From positions 1-36,075 of the forward strand of contig JAJNPS010000042.1 in NCBI GenBank assembly GCA_021155205.1: a stretch of 36,075 nt of DNA. Direction: 5' to 3'. Numbering within the stretch: the stretch's first letter is position 1; each line of letters opens with the position of its first letter. The DNA comes from Rhodobacterales bacterium. Its GTDB lineage: Bacteria > Pseudomonadota > Alphaproteobacteria > Rhodobacterales > Rhodobacteraceae. The notes under the pieces are model-generated. The model worked only from the letters and a program-made list of their open reading frames with translations. It ran no database searches and was not told where the DNA came from. This document shows positions 23,577-31,447 of the stretch, piece after piece. Position numbers and translations under genes: made by a program.

Positions 23577-24839
23577 CTAGCGGTCGGGCGGCGACCAGTC
23601 ATCGGGCGGCACATGGCCCCGGCGCAGGCGCAAGGCCAGTCCCAGCATCACGCCGGCGCCGATCGCCACCGTCAGGTCCACGAGCACTGTCAACACCAGC
23701 GTCAGCACCAGCAGAACACGGTCGGCGACCGGCGCACGCATGTATCCGCGCCATTTCGCAGGTTCCGTCATGTTCCAGGCCGTCAGGATCAAGAGCCCCG
23801 CCAAGGCCGGCATCGCCATGTAGCCCGCGAGCGGTGCGGCCAGCATCATCACCGCAAGGATGGTGACGGCATGGACCAGCCCTGACACCGGCGTCTTGCC
23901 GCCTGCCCTGACATTGGTTGCCGTGCGCGCGATGGCCCCGGTTGCCGGCATCCCGCCAAACAGGGCCGATCCGACATTGGCGGCCCCTTGGGCCAGAACC
24001 TCGGCGTTCGGGCGGTGCCGGCCGGCGATCATGCGGTCGGCCACCATCGCCGACAACAGCGATTCCACCCCTGCGAGGAAGGCGATCACCAGCGCCGAAG
24101 GCAGCAGGGCGATCACCCTTGTCAGGCTGACCTCGGGCAGCGACGGCATCGGCAGGCGGTTCGGCAAGGCGCCAAAGCGCGAGAACAGGGTGTCAACCGG
24201 CAGCCCTGCCGCCAGCACGATGGCCGATGTGATCGCAACCGCGACGATCAGCCCCGGCAGGCGCGGTGCGGCACGGCGAAAGACGACGATCAGGGCCACC
24301 GTTGTCAGCCCGACCACCAGCGCCTGCGGGTTCACCGATTGCCGCACCTGCCACAGGGCCGCGATCTTTGCCGTGAACTCTGCCGGAACGGCCGCCACCT
24401 GCAGGCCGAACATATCCCTGATCTGGCTGGTCGCGATGATGATGCCGATGCCGATGGTAAATCCGTTGATCACAGGCTCCGGCACATAGGCCACCAGGCT
24501 GCCCGCGCGCAGCACGCCCGCGACGACCAGGATGACCCCCGCCATCAGCGTCGCCAGCACAAGGCCGTCGTAGCCATGCACGGCGACGATGCCTGCCACC
24601 ACCACGATGAACGCGCCGGTCGGCCCGCCGATCTGCACGCGGCTGCCACCCAGGAGCGAGATCAGGAAGCCGCCGACAATCGCCGTGACCAGTCCCTTGA
24701 CCGGTTCGGCGCCCGACGCGATGGCGATGGCGATGGACAAGGGGATCGCAACCATTGCCACCGTCACGCCCGCAAGCAGGTCGGCCAGGAACAGGCGGGC
24801 GGAATAGGTCCGCAGCGTCGTCAGCAGTTTCGGTTTCAT
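23577..24839 (-). CDS. SulP-family inorganic anion transporter lacking a STAS domain
   Basis: The 420-residue protein has about 10-12 membrane segments with the SulP signatures: LLAGVTVAMVAIPLSIAIAIASG near the N-terminus, GSRVQIGGPTGAFIVV, and AEVLAQGAANVGSALFGGMPATGAIARTATNVRAG. It transports an anion such as sulfate or bicarbonate; which one cannot be told. Most SulP proteins end with a cytoplasmic STAS domain of about 120 residues. Here the protein stops about 20 residues after the last membrane segment (ending VPPDDWSPPDR). The stop is clean and no STAS-like frame follows. Members without STAS are known, so this need not be a defect. Confidence 0.87.
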   Translation of the reverse strand: MKPKLLTTLRTYSARLFLADLLAGVTVAMVAIPLSIAIAIASGAEPVKGLVTAIVGGFLISLLGGSRVQIGGPTGAFIVVVAGIVAVHGYDGLVLATLMAGVILVVAGVLRAGSLVAYVPEPVINGFTIGIGIIIATSQIRDMFGLQVAAVPAEFTAKIAALWQVRQSVNPQALVVGLTTVALIVVFRRAAPRLPGLIVAVAITSAIVLAAGLPVDTLFSRFGALPNRLPMPSLPEVSLTRVIALLPSALVIAFLAGVESLLSAMVADRMIAGRHRPNAEVLAQGAANVGSALFGGMPATGAIARTATNVRAGGKTPVSGLVHAVTILAVMMLAAPLAGYMAMPALAGLLILTAWNMTEPAKWRGYMRAPVADRVLLVLTLVLTVLVDLTVAIGAGVMLGLALRLRRGHVPPDDWSPPDR

Positions 24840-24976
24840 GACGCGACGTCCGGGTCTGCCCGAAGCGGACAAAAGCGTCGGACATCCCCGTTCATCCTTG
24901 CTGGTCGCCTGTTCCTGGACAAAACCGCATCCCACGTGTGTCAGACAGGCGTAGCACCCGCCCTTTGCCGGGACAA

Positions 24977-25732
24977 TCAGTCTTCGCCATGCCCTTTCAG
25001 CCTCCAGGCGATCTGGCGCAGCATGCCGTGAAAGGTCTGAACTTCGGCCCGCGTCAGCCCCAGACGCGCCCACATGTTGCGCAAGTTCAGCCGCATGCTT
25101 GCGGCCTTGGTGGCGGGAAAAAAGAACCCCGCCGCCTCCAGCCTGTCCTCGAAATGATCGGCAAGACGCTGCACCTCGACGCCGCTTGCCAGATCGGTCC
25201 GCGCCAGCATCATCGCGGCGGGTGGCGTTGCGACGGTCTGGCGCTGCCATTCATAGCCCAGAAGCAGCGCGCACTGCGCCAGGTTCAGCGACGGAAACTC
25301 CGGGTTGACCGGCACCGTCACGATGGCCGTGGCCAATGCGATGTCCTCGTTTTGCAACCCTGCGCGTTCGGGGCCAAGCAGAAACCCCACCCGCTTGCCC
25401 GCCGCCGACAGGGTCCGGGTCAGAACCATTGCATGTTCCGGCGACATCACCTCCTTGACCAGTTCGCGCGGTCGGGCGGTCGTGGCAAAGACGTGGTCGC
25501 AATCGGCAATCGCGGACGCGACATCGCCGAAAACTCCGGCCTGGTCCAGCAAGCGCCCGGCCCCGCTGGCCATCGCCACCGCCTTGGGGTTCGGCCAGCC
25601 GTCGCGGGGGGCGACGATGCGCATCCGCTCCAGCCCGAAATTCAGCATCGCACGCGCGGCCGCACCGACATTCTCGCCCATCTGCGGGCGCACAAGCACA
25701 AAGACGGGCGGGATCGGGGGCGCATCGGTCAT
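24977..25732 (-). CDS. trmJ: tRNA (cytidine/uridine-2'-O)-methyltransferase TrmJ-like (SPOUT family)
   Basis: The 251-residue SPOUT enzyme methylates the 2'-OH of a tRNA nucleotide (position 32 for TrmJ) with SAM. Motifs are VRPQMGENVGAAARAM (14-29), the SAM-binding knot GFLLGPERAGLQNEDI and PSLNLAQCALLLGYE. A C-terminal helical extension is present, as in TrmJ proteins. ATG 25732 is favoured over 25789 because the domain begins there. It is divergent from the ThiE-like gene with about 93 bp between. Confidence 0.9.
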   Translation of the reverse strand: MTDAPPIPPVFVLVRPQMGENVGAAARAMLNFGLERMRIVAPRDGWPNPKAVAMASGAGRLLDQAGVFGDVASAIADCDHVFATTARPRELVKEVMSPEHAMVLTRTLSAAGKRVGFLLGPERAGLQNEDIALATAIVTVPVNPEFPSLNLAQCALLLGYEWQRQTVATPPAAMMLARTDLASGVEVQRLADHFEDRLEAAGFFFPATKAASMRLNLRNMWARLGLTRAEVQTFHGMLRQIAWRLKGHGED

Positions 25733-25825
25733 GCCCGCCAGATACGTGAGCGCGCCGACCCTGACAAGCACGGCCAGGGCCCGCGTCACCTCTTGGCACC
25801 CGGATGGAAAGGCTGCTAAGGGCGG

Positions 25826-26479
25826 ATGTCAGACGCCCCGCGCAAGGATGCCGCCCGCATGACCACCCAGGATCGCGCCCAGATCACCCTGATCACCCCG
25901 CCGCAGGTGGCGCTGGAGACCTTTCCCGCCACGCTGGCGCGGGTGATGGATGCGTCGCCCGTCGCCTGCCTGCGCCTCTCGCTGGCCAGCCGGGACGAAG
26001 ATCACATCGCCCGCGTCGCCGACGCCCTGCGCGAGCTTGCCCATGCCCGCGACGTGCCCATCGTCATCGACCGGCACGTGCTGATGGCAGAACGCCTGGG
26101 CCTTGACGGGGTGCATCTGCCGGACGGTGCGCGCGGGGTACGCAAGTTGCGCACCGATCTTGGCAGCGACGCCATCATCGGGGCTTTTTGTGGCCAGACC
26201 CGGCATGAAGGGATGAACGCTGGCGAGGCGGGGGCGGATTACGTGGCGTTCGGACCGATCGGCTCCTCGGCCCTTGGCGACGGCGCGGTGGCGGCGCTGG
26301 AACTTTTTCAATGGTGGTCAGAAATCGTCGAGGTTCCCGTGATCGCCGAGGGCGGCCTGACTGCGGACCTGGTGGCCGCATTTGCGCCGTTCACCGATTT
26401 CTTTGCCGTAGGCGACGAAATCTGGGCCGCCGATGACCCGGCCGCAGCGCTTGCCGTCCTGACCCGCGCGCTGCGCTAA
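25826..26479 (+). CDS. Thiamine phosphate synthase-like protein (ThiE/TenI fold)
   Basis: The 217-residue TIM-barrel protein has the ThiE-like core: LGLDGVHLPDGARGVR, GAFCGQTRHEGMNAGEAGADYVAFGPIG and VIAEGGLT. In canonical ThiE the segment before DGVHLG reads N-D-R and binds pyrophosphate. Here it is I-D-R, and the G-Q after HL is P-D, so true thiamine phosphate synthase activity is uncertain. No other thiamine genes are near. An internal ATG at 25859 could be the start. The stop overlaps that of convergent olsA by four bases (CTAA at 26476-26479). Confidence 0.75.
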   Translation: MSDAPRKDAARMTTQDRAQITLITPPQVALETFPATLARVMDASPVACLRLSLASRDEDHIARVADALRELAHARDVPIVIDRHVLMAERLGLDGVHLPDGARGVRKLRTDLGSDAIIGAFCGQTRHEGMNAGEAGADYVAFGPIGSSALGDGAVAALELFQWWSEIVEVPVIAEGGLTADLVAAFAPFTDFFAVGDEIWAADDPAAALAVLTRALR

Positions 26480-27306
26480 TTCGCCGGGGACAGGCTTTCC
26501 TCGAAGGTCTGGCGGATGACGGTTTCGCAATGCCGCGCCAGGGCCTTGCGGTCGGGAAAGTCCGCGGCCGAGACGGGGGCGTGATAGGTCACTTCGACCC
26601 GGCCTTGCCGCGCGGCAGCCAGCACCACCAGCAGATGTTCGGCAAATCCCGTGTCGCCCCACCAGCCATAAAGGCGCGGATCCGCGCCCCTTGGCGGATG
26701 ATAGACCACCGTCACCGGCTGGATGCGCAAGGTCGGGGCAAGGTCCGGATGCAGAAAGGCCGCAAACAGCGACGACTTGAAGGGCAAGATGCGGCGGGCA
26801 TCCGTGCTGGTGCCCTCGGGAAAGAACAAGAGCTGATGGCCATCCTGCAGGCGCTGCTCCAGCAGGTCCTTGTGACCCTTGGCCTCGACCCCGCGCCGCG
26901 CGATAAAGACCGTTCCGGTTGCCCGTGCCAGCCAGCCGATCCCGGCCCAGCCATGCACCTCGGACTTGGCGACAAAGTAGATGCGCGCGGCCGCATTCAG
27001 CGCAAAGATGTCCAGCCAGCTGCCATGGTTGGCCACCATCGCGCCCGGACCCTGCAGCGGCCTGCCCCGGACGATCCGGGCCATCCCCAGGATCGGAAAC
27101 GTCGCGCGGCACACCCATTGCGTGACATGGGGCGTGATCGGACGGCGTGGCGCGAACAGCGGCGCCTCGATCATCCGCAGGACCAAAAGGACCGCCAGCC
27201 CGCCATAGGTGATCGCACCCAGCACGCCGCCGCGCAACAGGATGCGCAGCCAGCCGCCCACGCCTTTTGGCGGCACCACCATCCTGTCGGTCTGCCAGTC
27301 GATCAT
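26476..27306 (-). CDS. olsA: Lyso-ornithine lipid O-acyltransferase (OlsA, PlsC family)
   Basis: The 276-residue membrane-associated acyltransferase has an N-terminal hydrophobic segment (about 28-46). Its PlsC motifs are ANHGSWLDIF (the H-x4-D catalytic box) and FPEGTSTD, with an acceptor-binding FIARRG between. PlsC proteins commonly make phosphatidic acid. Here the gene overlaps olsB by ATGA (27303-27306), which points to ornithine lipid synthesis, where OlsA adds the second fatty acyl chain. Ornithine lipids replace phospholipids under phosphate limitation in several alphaproteobacteria. PPK2 at 5835 also deals with phosphate but is not linked on the map. Confidence 0.88.
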   Translation of the reverse strand: MIDWQTDRMVVPPKGVGGWLRILLRGGVLGAITYGGLAVLLVLRMIEAPLFAPRRPITPHVTQWVCRATFPILGMARIVRGRPLQGPGAMVANHGSWLDIFALNAAARIYFVAKSEVHGWAGIGWLARATGTVFIARRGVEAKGHKDLLEQRLQDGHQLLFFPEGTSTDARRILPFKSSLFAAFLHPDLAPTLRIQPVTVVYHPPRGADPRLYGWWGDTGFAEHLLVVLAAARQGRVEVTYHAPVSAADFPDRKALARHCETVIRQTFEESLSPAN

Positions 27307-28082
27307 TCCTGCACCGCATTGTGACGGACATAGAACGCGCGATGTCGCGCGCTCATCCGGGCAGTGTCCATCACCAGGCAGACATCGATGGTGTTGAAGG
27401 CCGCGTCGATCCAGGCCCCGTCCCCCACCACGCCACCCAGCCGCAGATAGGCCTTGATCAGCGCCGGCATCGCCGCCATGGCCGCCCTTGCGTCCAGATC
27501 GGTTGCCGGCACCAGATCCATCCTCTGGCGGTTGTCCCCCAGCGCACGCACCCGCATGTCCGGCGGCGCAAGGTGGTGATGATGAAGATAGGCCAGCGGT
27601 TGTGCCAGCACCCCCACATCCGTGCCGTGAAAACTGGCGACGCCGAACATGATCTCGATCTTTCGTGCCAGCACATAATCGGCCAGCGCATTCCACAGCC
27701 GGTACATCGCGGTGCCGCGCCGATAGTCGGGATGAACACAGGACCGGCCCAGCTCCACCAGCCTGCGCCCCGACCCGATCAGCGGCGACAGATCATATTC
27801 CCCAGCAGAGTAAAAGCGCCCCGTTTTCGTCAGCCGATCCGATGGCAGCAGCCGGTAGGCCCCGACGACATGGTCGAGTTTGCCCGCATCGCGACGCGGA
27901 TCAATCAGCACAAGATGGTCGACAAGGGCGTCAAACCCGTCGCGCTCCAGCCTTGCGGCGTGATCGACCATCGGGCCGTCCGCACCAAGTTCCGCGACGA
28001 ACACCTCGTACCGCAGACGCTGCGCCGCCAGAAGATCAAGCGGGTCCTGCGCGAGGCGGACGAAAAGGGCGCTGTCATCCAT
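27303..28082 (-). CDS. olsB: L-ornithine N-alpha-acyltransferase (OlsB, GNAT fold)
   Basis: OlsB joins a 3-hydroxyacyl chain from acyl-ACP to the alpha-amine of ornithine, the first step of ornithine lipid synthesis. The 259-residue product has the family start LAAQRLRYEVFVAELG, the core HVVGAYRLLPSD and the VELGRSCVHPDYR segment, then NALADYVLARKIEIMFGVASFHGTD. These are diagnostic of OlsB and related hemolysin-like acyltransferases. It is followed by olsA with a four-base overlap. ATG 28082 or 28088 could be the start; neither has a strong ribosome-binding site, so efficiency may be low or the start uncertain by two codons. Confidence 0.88.
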   Translation of the reverse strand: MDDSALFVRLAQDPLDLLAAQRLRYEVFVAELGADGPMVDHAARLERDGFDALVDHLVLIDPRRDAGKLDHVVGAYRLLPSDRLTKTGRFYSAGEYDLSPLIGSGRRLVELGRSCVHPDYRRGTAMYRLWNALADYVLARKIEIMFGVASFHGTDVGVLAQPLAYLHHHHLAPPDMRVRALGDNRQRMDLVPATDLDARAAMAAMPALIKAYLRLGGVVGDGAWIDAAFNTIDVCLVMDTARMSARHRAFYVRHNAVQE

Positions 28083-28204
28083 GATCATTCGGGGTCTGCA
28101 TTGCGAACGATCTAGTAGGCATCGGCGGGCCGCTTTGCAACAAACGGACCCGCATTCCGCGATCCCTTGCAAACACAGGTTGAAATCCTAGCCCATTGGT
28201 GCAG

Positions 28205-28387
28205 TTAAGGGGGCGCCGCGCCGTAGTCTGGCACAAGGGTCACATGCCTGCTTTCGATCACGACCTTGCCGACATGCTCGAAATTCACCGTTATCCGGCC
28301 GTCGATGTTCGACTGGACCTGCCCAAGCCCCCAATCCGGAGCCGCAGGGTTGCGGACCAGTGTCCCGGGTTCCAGCACGGCATTCAT
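28205..28387 (-). CDS. DUF3553 family small protein
   Basis: The 60-residue protein reads MNAVLEPGTLVRNPAAPDWG, then LGQVQSNIDGRITVNFEHVGKVVI, matching the small DUF3553 domain: the P-x-W-G-x-G-x-V pattern followed by a beta-barrel-like stretch with VNFE. A similar module is found at the C-terminus of some UvrD/Rep-type helicases in bacteria. A stand-alone copy could bind nucleic acid or RNA polymerase; this is inference. AAGGGGTG precedes ATG 28387. It begins only 24 bp from the divergent chpT start. Confidence 0.75.
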   Translation of the reverse strand: MNAVLEPGTLVRNPAAPDWGLGQVQSNIDGRITVNFEHVGKVVIESRHVTLVPDYGAAPP

Positions 28388-28411
28388 GCCGCACCCCTTG
28401 ATGGAGACATT

Positions 28412-29011
28412 ATGCCTGACGCCCCTGATCTTGCGGCCCTGATCGGCTCGCGCATCTGCCATGATCTTATCAGCCCGATCGGGGCTATCGGCAATGGGGT
28501 CGAACTGTTGATGATGGACGGGTCAGCGCAGACGGCCGAAATGGCGCTGATTTCCGAAAGCGTGGCGCAGGCCAATGCCCGCATCCGGTATTTCCGCATT
28601 GCCTTTGGCGCGGCCGATCTGCGCGACCAGCGCGTCGCCCGCGCCGAGGTGCAGTCCATCCTGTCCGACCAGACGCGCGGCGGCCGCCTTGGCATCACCT
28701 GGACCAGCGCGGCCGAATTGCCAAGGGTCGAGGTCAAACTGGCCTTCCTGTTGCTGATGTGTCTGGAAAATGCCCTGCCCTTCGGCGGCAGGATCGCCGT
28801 CACGCAAGAAGGCGCCCGCTGGTTCATCGCCGCCGAAGCCGACCGCATCAGGAAGGACGACGCGGCCTGGACGCATCTGACCGATCCCGGCGCGCCGTTC
28901 GAGGCGACGCCGGGCCGGGTCCATTTCGCGCTGGTGCCGGGGGAACTGGCGCGAACGGGTCGCAGTCTGTCGGTCCGGTTTTCCGAGACCCGCGTGGATC
29001 TGATCTGCTAG
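28412..29011 (+). CDS. chpT: Histidine phosphotransferase ChpT
   Basis: ChpT relays phosphate from the hybrid kinase CckA to CtrA and CpdR, which control the cell cycle or, in Rhodobacterales, motility and gene-transfer-agent traits. The 199-residue product has the dimerisation and phospho-accepting helix SRICHDLISPIGAIGNGVELL with His17. A degenerate HATPase-like domain follows with LLLMCLENALPFGGRI. GGAG lies 6-9 bases before ATG 28412. Its stop and that of convergent proA share the palindrome CTAG (29008-29011). Confidence 0.92.
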   Translation: MPDAPDLAALIGSRICHDLISPIGAIGNGVELLMMDGSAQTAEMALISESVAQANARIRYFRIAFGAADLRDQRVARAEVQSILSDQTRGGRLGITWTSAAELPRVEVKLAFLLLMCLENALPFGGRIAVTQEGARWFIAAEADRIRKDDAAWTHLTDPGAPFEATPGRVHFALVPGELARTGRSLSVRFSETRVDLIC

Positions 29012-30267
29012 GGGCGGATGGTCCCGTCGCCCGTCACAAGGTACTTGAAACTGGTCAGTTGTTCCGCACCCACCGGCCCGCGCGCATGCATCTTGCCGGT
29101 GGCGATGCCGATTTCCGCGCCCATGCCAAACTCGCCGCCATCGGCGAACTGGGTCGATGCGTTGCGCATCAGGATCGCGCTGTCCAGCCGTTCAAAGAAC
29201 CGCGCGGCAGTGGCATCGTTCTCGGTCAGGATGCTTTCGGTATGGTTCGACCCATAGCGGCGGATATGGGCAATGGCCTCGTCCACGCCATCCACAAGTT
29301 TCGCCGCGATGATCATGTCGAGGAATTCGTGGCCGAAATCTTCCGGGCGCGCCTTGACCGTGCCGGGGACCTTCAGCAATTCGCCCTCGGTGCGCACTTC
29401 GACGCCCGCCTTCAGCAAATCCTCGATCAACACCGCGCCGTGCCTGGTATAGAACTGCCAGTCGATCAGCAGGCATTCCGCTGACCCACAGACCCCGGTG
29501 CGCCGGGTCTTGGCGTTCAGGACGACGCGCCGCGCCTTTTCAAGGTCGGCGTCACGATCGGCATAGACGTGGCAGATGCCTTCAAGATGCGCAAACACCG
29601 GCACCCGCGCCTCGGCCTGCACTAGGCCGACCAGCCCCTTGCCGCCACGGGGCACGATCACGTCGATGTACTGCGTCGCGCGCAGCATGGCCGACACCAT
29701 GTCGCGGTTGCGGGTCGGGATAAGCTGGATCGCGGCCTCGGGCAGCCGCGCCTCGCGCAGGCCCGCGACCATGCAGTCATGCAGGACAGTCGAGGTCTCG
29801 AAACTTTCCGACCCGCCGCGCAGGATCACCGCGTTGCCTGCCTTGAGACACAGCGCGCCCGCATCCGCCGTGACATTGGGGCGGGATTCATAGATGACCC
29901 CTACCACGCCTAGGGGCGTTGCAACCCGCTGGATGTGCAGCCCGTTGGGGCGGTCCCATTCGGCCATGATGCGGCCGACCGGATCGGGCGCCTCGGCCAC
30001 GGTGCGCAGGCCGTCCACGATGCCGCGGATGCGGTGTTCGTTCAGCATCAGCCGGTCGGTCATCGCGGGGCTCAGACCCTTGGCCTCGGCGGCGTCCATG
30101 TCAATGGTGTTGGCGTCGAGGATTTCCTGCCGACGTTCCCACACAAAATGCGAGGCAGAGATCAGGGCCGCATACTTGCGCTCGGATCCGGCATAAGCCA
30201 ATTCGGCGGCCGCCGCGCGGGCCTTTGCGCCAATTTCGGCCATCAGGTCAGTGATCTGTCCGTCCAT
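29008..30267 (-). CDS. proA: Gamma-glutamyl phosphate reductase
   Basis: ProA reduces gamma-glutamyl phosphate to glutamate semialdehyde with NADPH in proline synthesis. The 419-residue product is full length, with PLGVVGVIYESRPNVTADAGALCLKAGNAVILRGGSE, the Rossmann part VPRGGKGLVG, catalytic Cys in RRTGVCGSAECLLID, and the C-terminal GMGAEIGIATGKMHARGPVG. The ATG at 30267 is chosen. A TTG at 30306 is in frame and would add 13 residues encoded within the hairpin region. It follows proB after 61 bp that hold alternative hairpins. Confidence 0.95.
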   Translation of the reverse strand: MDGQITDLMAEIGAKARAAAAELAYAGSERKYAALISASHFVWERRQEILDANTIDMDAAEAKGLSPAMTDRLMLNEHRIRGIVDGLRTVAEAPDPVGRIMAEWDRPNGLHIQRVATPLGVVGVIYESRPNVTADAGALCLKAGNAVILRGGSESFETSTVLHDCMVAGLREARLPEAAIQLIPTRNRDMVSAMLRATQYIDVIVPRGGKGLVGLVQAEARVPVFAHLEGICHVYADRDADLEKARRVVLNAKTRRTGVCGSAECLLIDWQFYTRHGAVLIEDLLKAGVEVRTEGELLKVPGTVKARPEDFGHEFLDMIIAAKLVDGVDEAIAHIRRYGSNHTESILTENDATAARFFERLDSAILMRNASTQFADGGEFGMGAEIGIATGKMHARGPVGAEQLTSFKYLVTGDGTIRP

Positions 30268-30283
30268 CAGCGTTTCCCCAAAA

Positions 30284-30327
30284 AATCTCCGAAGATTCTT
30301 TCCCAATTTCTTCGGTAAGAAATTTGG
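30284..30327 (-). promoter_or_regulatory. Overlapping inverted repeats in the proB-proA spacer (attenuator-like)
   Basis: Three inverted repeats overlap. A: CCAATTTCTT (30303-30312) with AAGAAATTTGG (30317-30327), one bulged base. B: AATCT (30284-30288) with AGATT (30293-30297). C: CCGAAGA (30289-30295) with TCTTCGG (30309-30315). In the direction of transcription (minus), A forms first, then B, which is followed by TTTTTT. C uses arms of both, so A plus B and C exclude each other. This is the layout of an attenuator before proA, but stems A and B are AT-rich and no leader ligand site is evident. Confidence 0.45.
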
Positions 30328-30328
30328 T

Positions 30329-31447
30329 CTAGATTACCATATCATCACGGTGCACCAAAGCCGCCCGGCCCTGATACCCCAGAATCCCGGCAATGTCGCC
30401 CGATCTTCGTCCTGCAATCGCCTTGGCCTCTGCCGCCGTGTATCGCACCAGTCCCTTGCCCAGAACGACGCCTTCGGGCGACAGGATCGCGACAGGCTCA
30501 CCTCGTCCGAAACTTCCACTGACGCTTGTAACCCCTGCAGGCAACAAGGATTTTCCCGCCTGCAGGGCTGTCACCGCTCCCGCATCCAGCCGCAATTCGC
30601 CGCGCGGCTTCATCGCCGAAATCCAGCGTTTTCGGGCCGCCTGCGGGTCGCCCATGGGCAGAAACCACGTCCGCGCCGCGCCATCGGCCAGGGCTTTCAG
30701 CGGGCGCAAGACCGACCCTTCCATGATCGCCATCGCACAGCCCCCCGCCACGGCGGTCTTGGCGGCCATCAGCTTGGTTTTCATCCCGCCCTTGGACAGC
30801 CCGGAAATCGCATCCCCCGCCATCGCCTCGATCTCGGGTGTGATCGCCTCGATCAGGTCGAACCGCCGCGCGGTCGCGTCTTGCTTGGGGTTGGCCGAAT
30901 AGAACCCGTCCACATCGGACAGAAGCACCAGTTGATCCGCCCCCGCCGTCACGGCGATCTGTGCGGCCAGCCGGTCATTGTCGCCAAAACGTATCTCATC
31001 CGTCGCCACCGTGTCGTTTTCGTTGACAATCGGCACGACGCCGAGGCCCAGCAAAGTCTCCGTCGTGGCGCGGCTGTTCAGGTATCGGCGCCGGTCGGTG
31101 GTGTCCTCCAGCGTCACAAGAATCTGCCCCGTGGTGATCCCATGCGGGGCCAGCACTTCCTCATAGGCCCGCGCCAGCCGTATCTGCCCCACCGCCGCCG
31201 CCGCCTGCGACTGTTCCAGCGTCAGGATGCCATCCCCGAGACCCAGCACCTTGCGCCCCAAGGCGATCGACCCTGACGACACCAGCACGACATCCGTGCC
31301 GCGCGCCTTTGCCGCCACGACGTCCAGCGCCAGCGCCGCCAGCCAGTCCTGCCGCAGGCCCGACTTGCGATCCACCAGCAGGGCCGAACCGATCTTGACC
31401 ACCAGACGCCTTGCCTTGGTGATGTCGGGCGGGGTCAGGGTTGCCAA
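30329..31447 (-). CDS. proB: Glutamate 5-kinase
   Basis: ProB phosphorylates glutamate in the first step of proline synthesis. The 372-residue product has the amino-acid kinase domain (RRLVVKIGSALLVD, VLVSSGSIALG, PIVNENDTVATDEIRFGDND, GGMKTKLMAAK) and a C-terminal PUA domain (about 280-372). The start is unusual. No ATG or GTG fits. TTG at 31447 lies 7 bases after GGAGG, inside the last codons of obgE (overlap 13 bases), so translation is likely coupled to obgE. The first residues would be MATLTPPDITKARR. Confidence 0.92.
   Translation of the reverse strand: MATLTPPDITKARRLVVKIGSALLVDRKSGLRQDWLAALALDVVAAKARGTDVVLVSSGSIALGRKVLGLGDGILTLEQSQAAAAVGQIRLARAYEEVLAPHGITTGQILVTLEDTTDRRRYLNSRATTETLLGLGVVPIVNENDTVATDEIRFGDNDRLAAQIAVTAGADQLVLLSDVDGFYSANPKQDATARRFDLIEAITPEIEAMAGDAISGLSKGGMKTKLMAAKTAVAGGCAMAIMEGSVLRPLKALADGAARTWFLPMGDPQAARKRWISAMKPRGELRLDAGAVTALQAGKSLLPAGVTSVSGSFGRGEPVAILSPEGVVLGKGLVRYTAAEAKAIAGRRSGDIAGILGYQGRAALVHRDDMVI

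Noticed and set aside
23577..25250. Upstream extension of the SulP gene to 557 residues
   Set aside because: The extra N-terminus runs through the spacer and into trmJ, and has no family similarity; ATG 24839 starts the normal SulP N-terminus.
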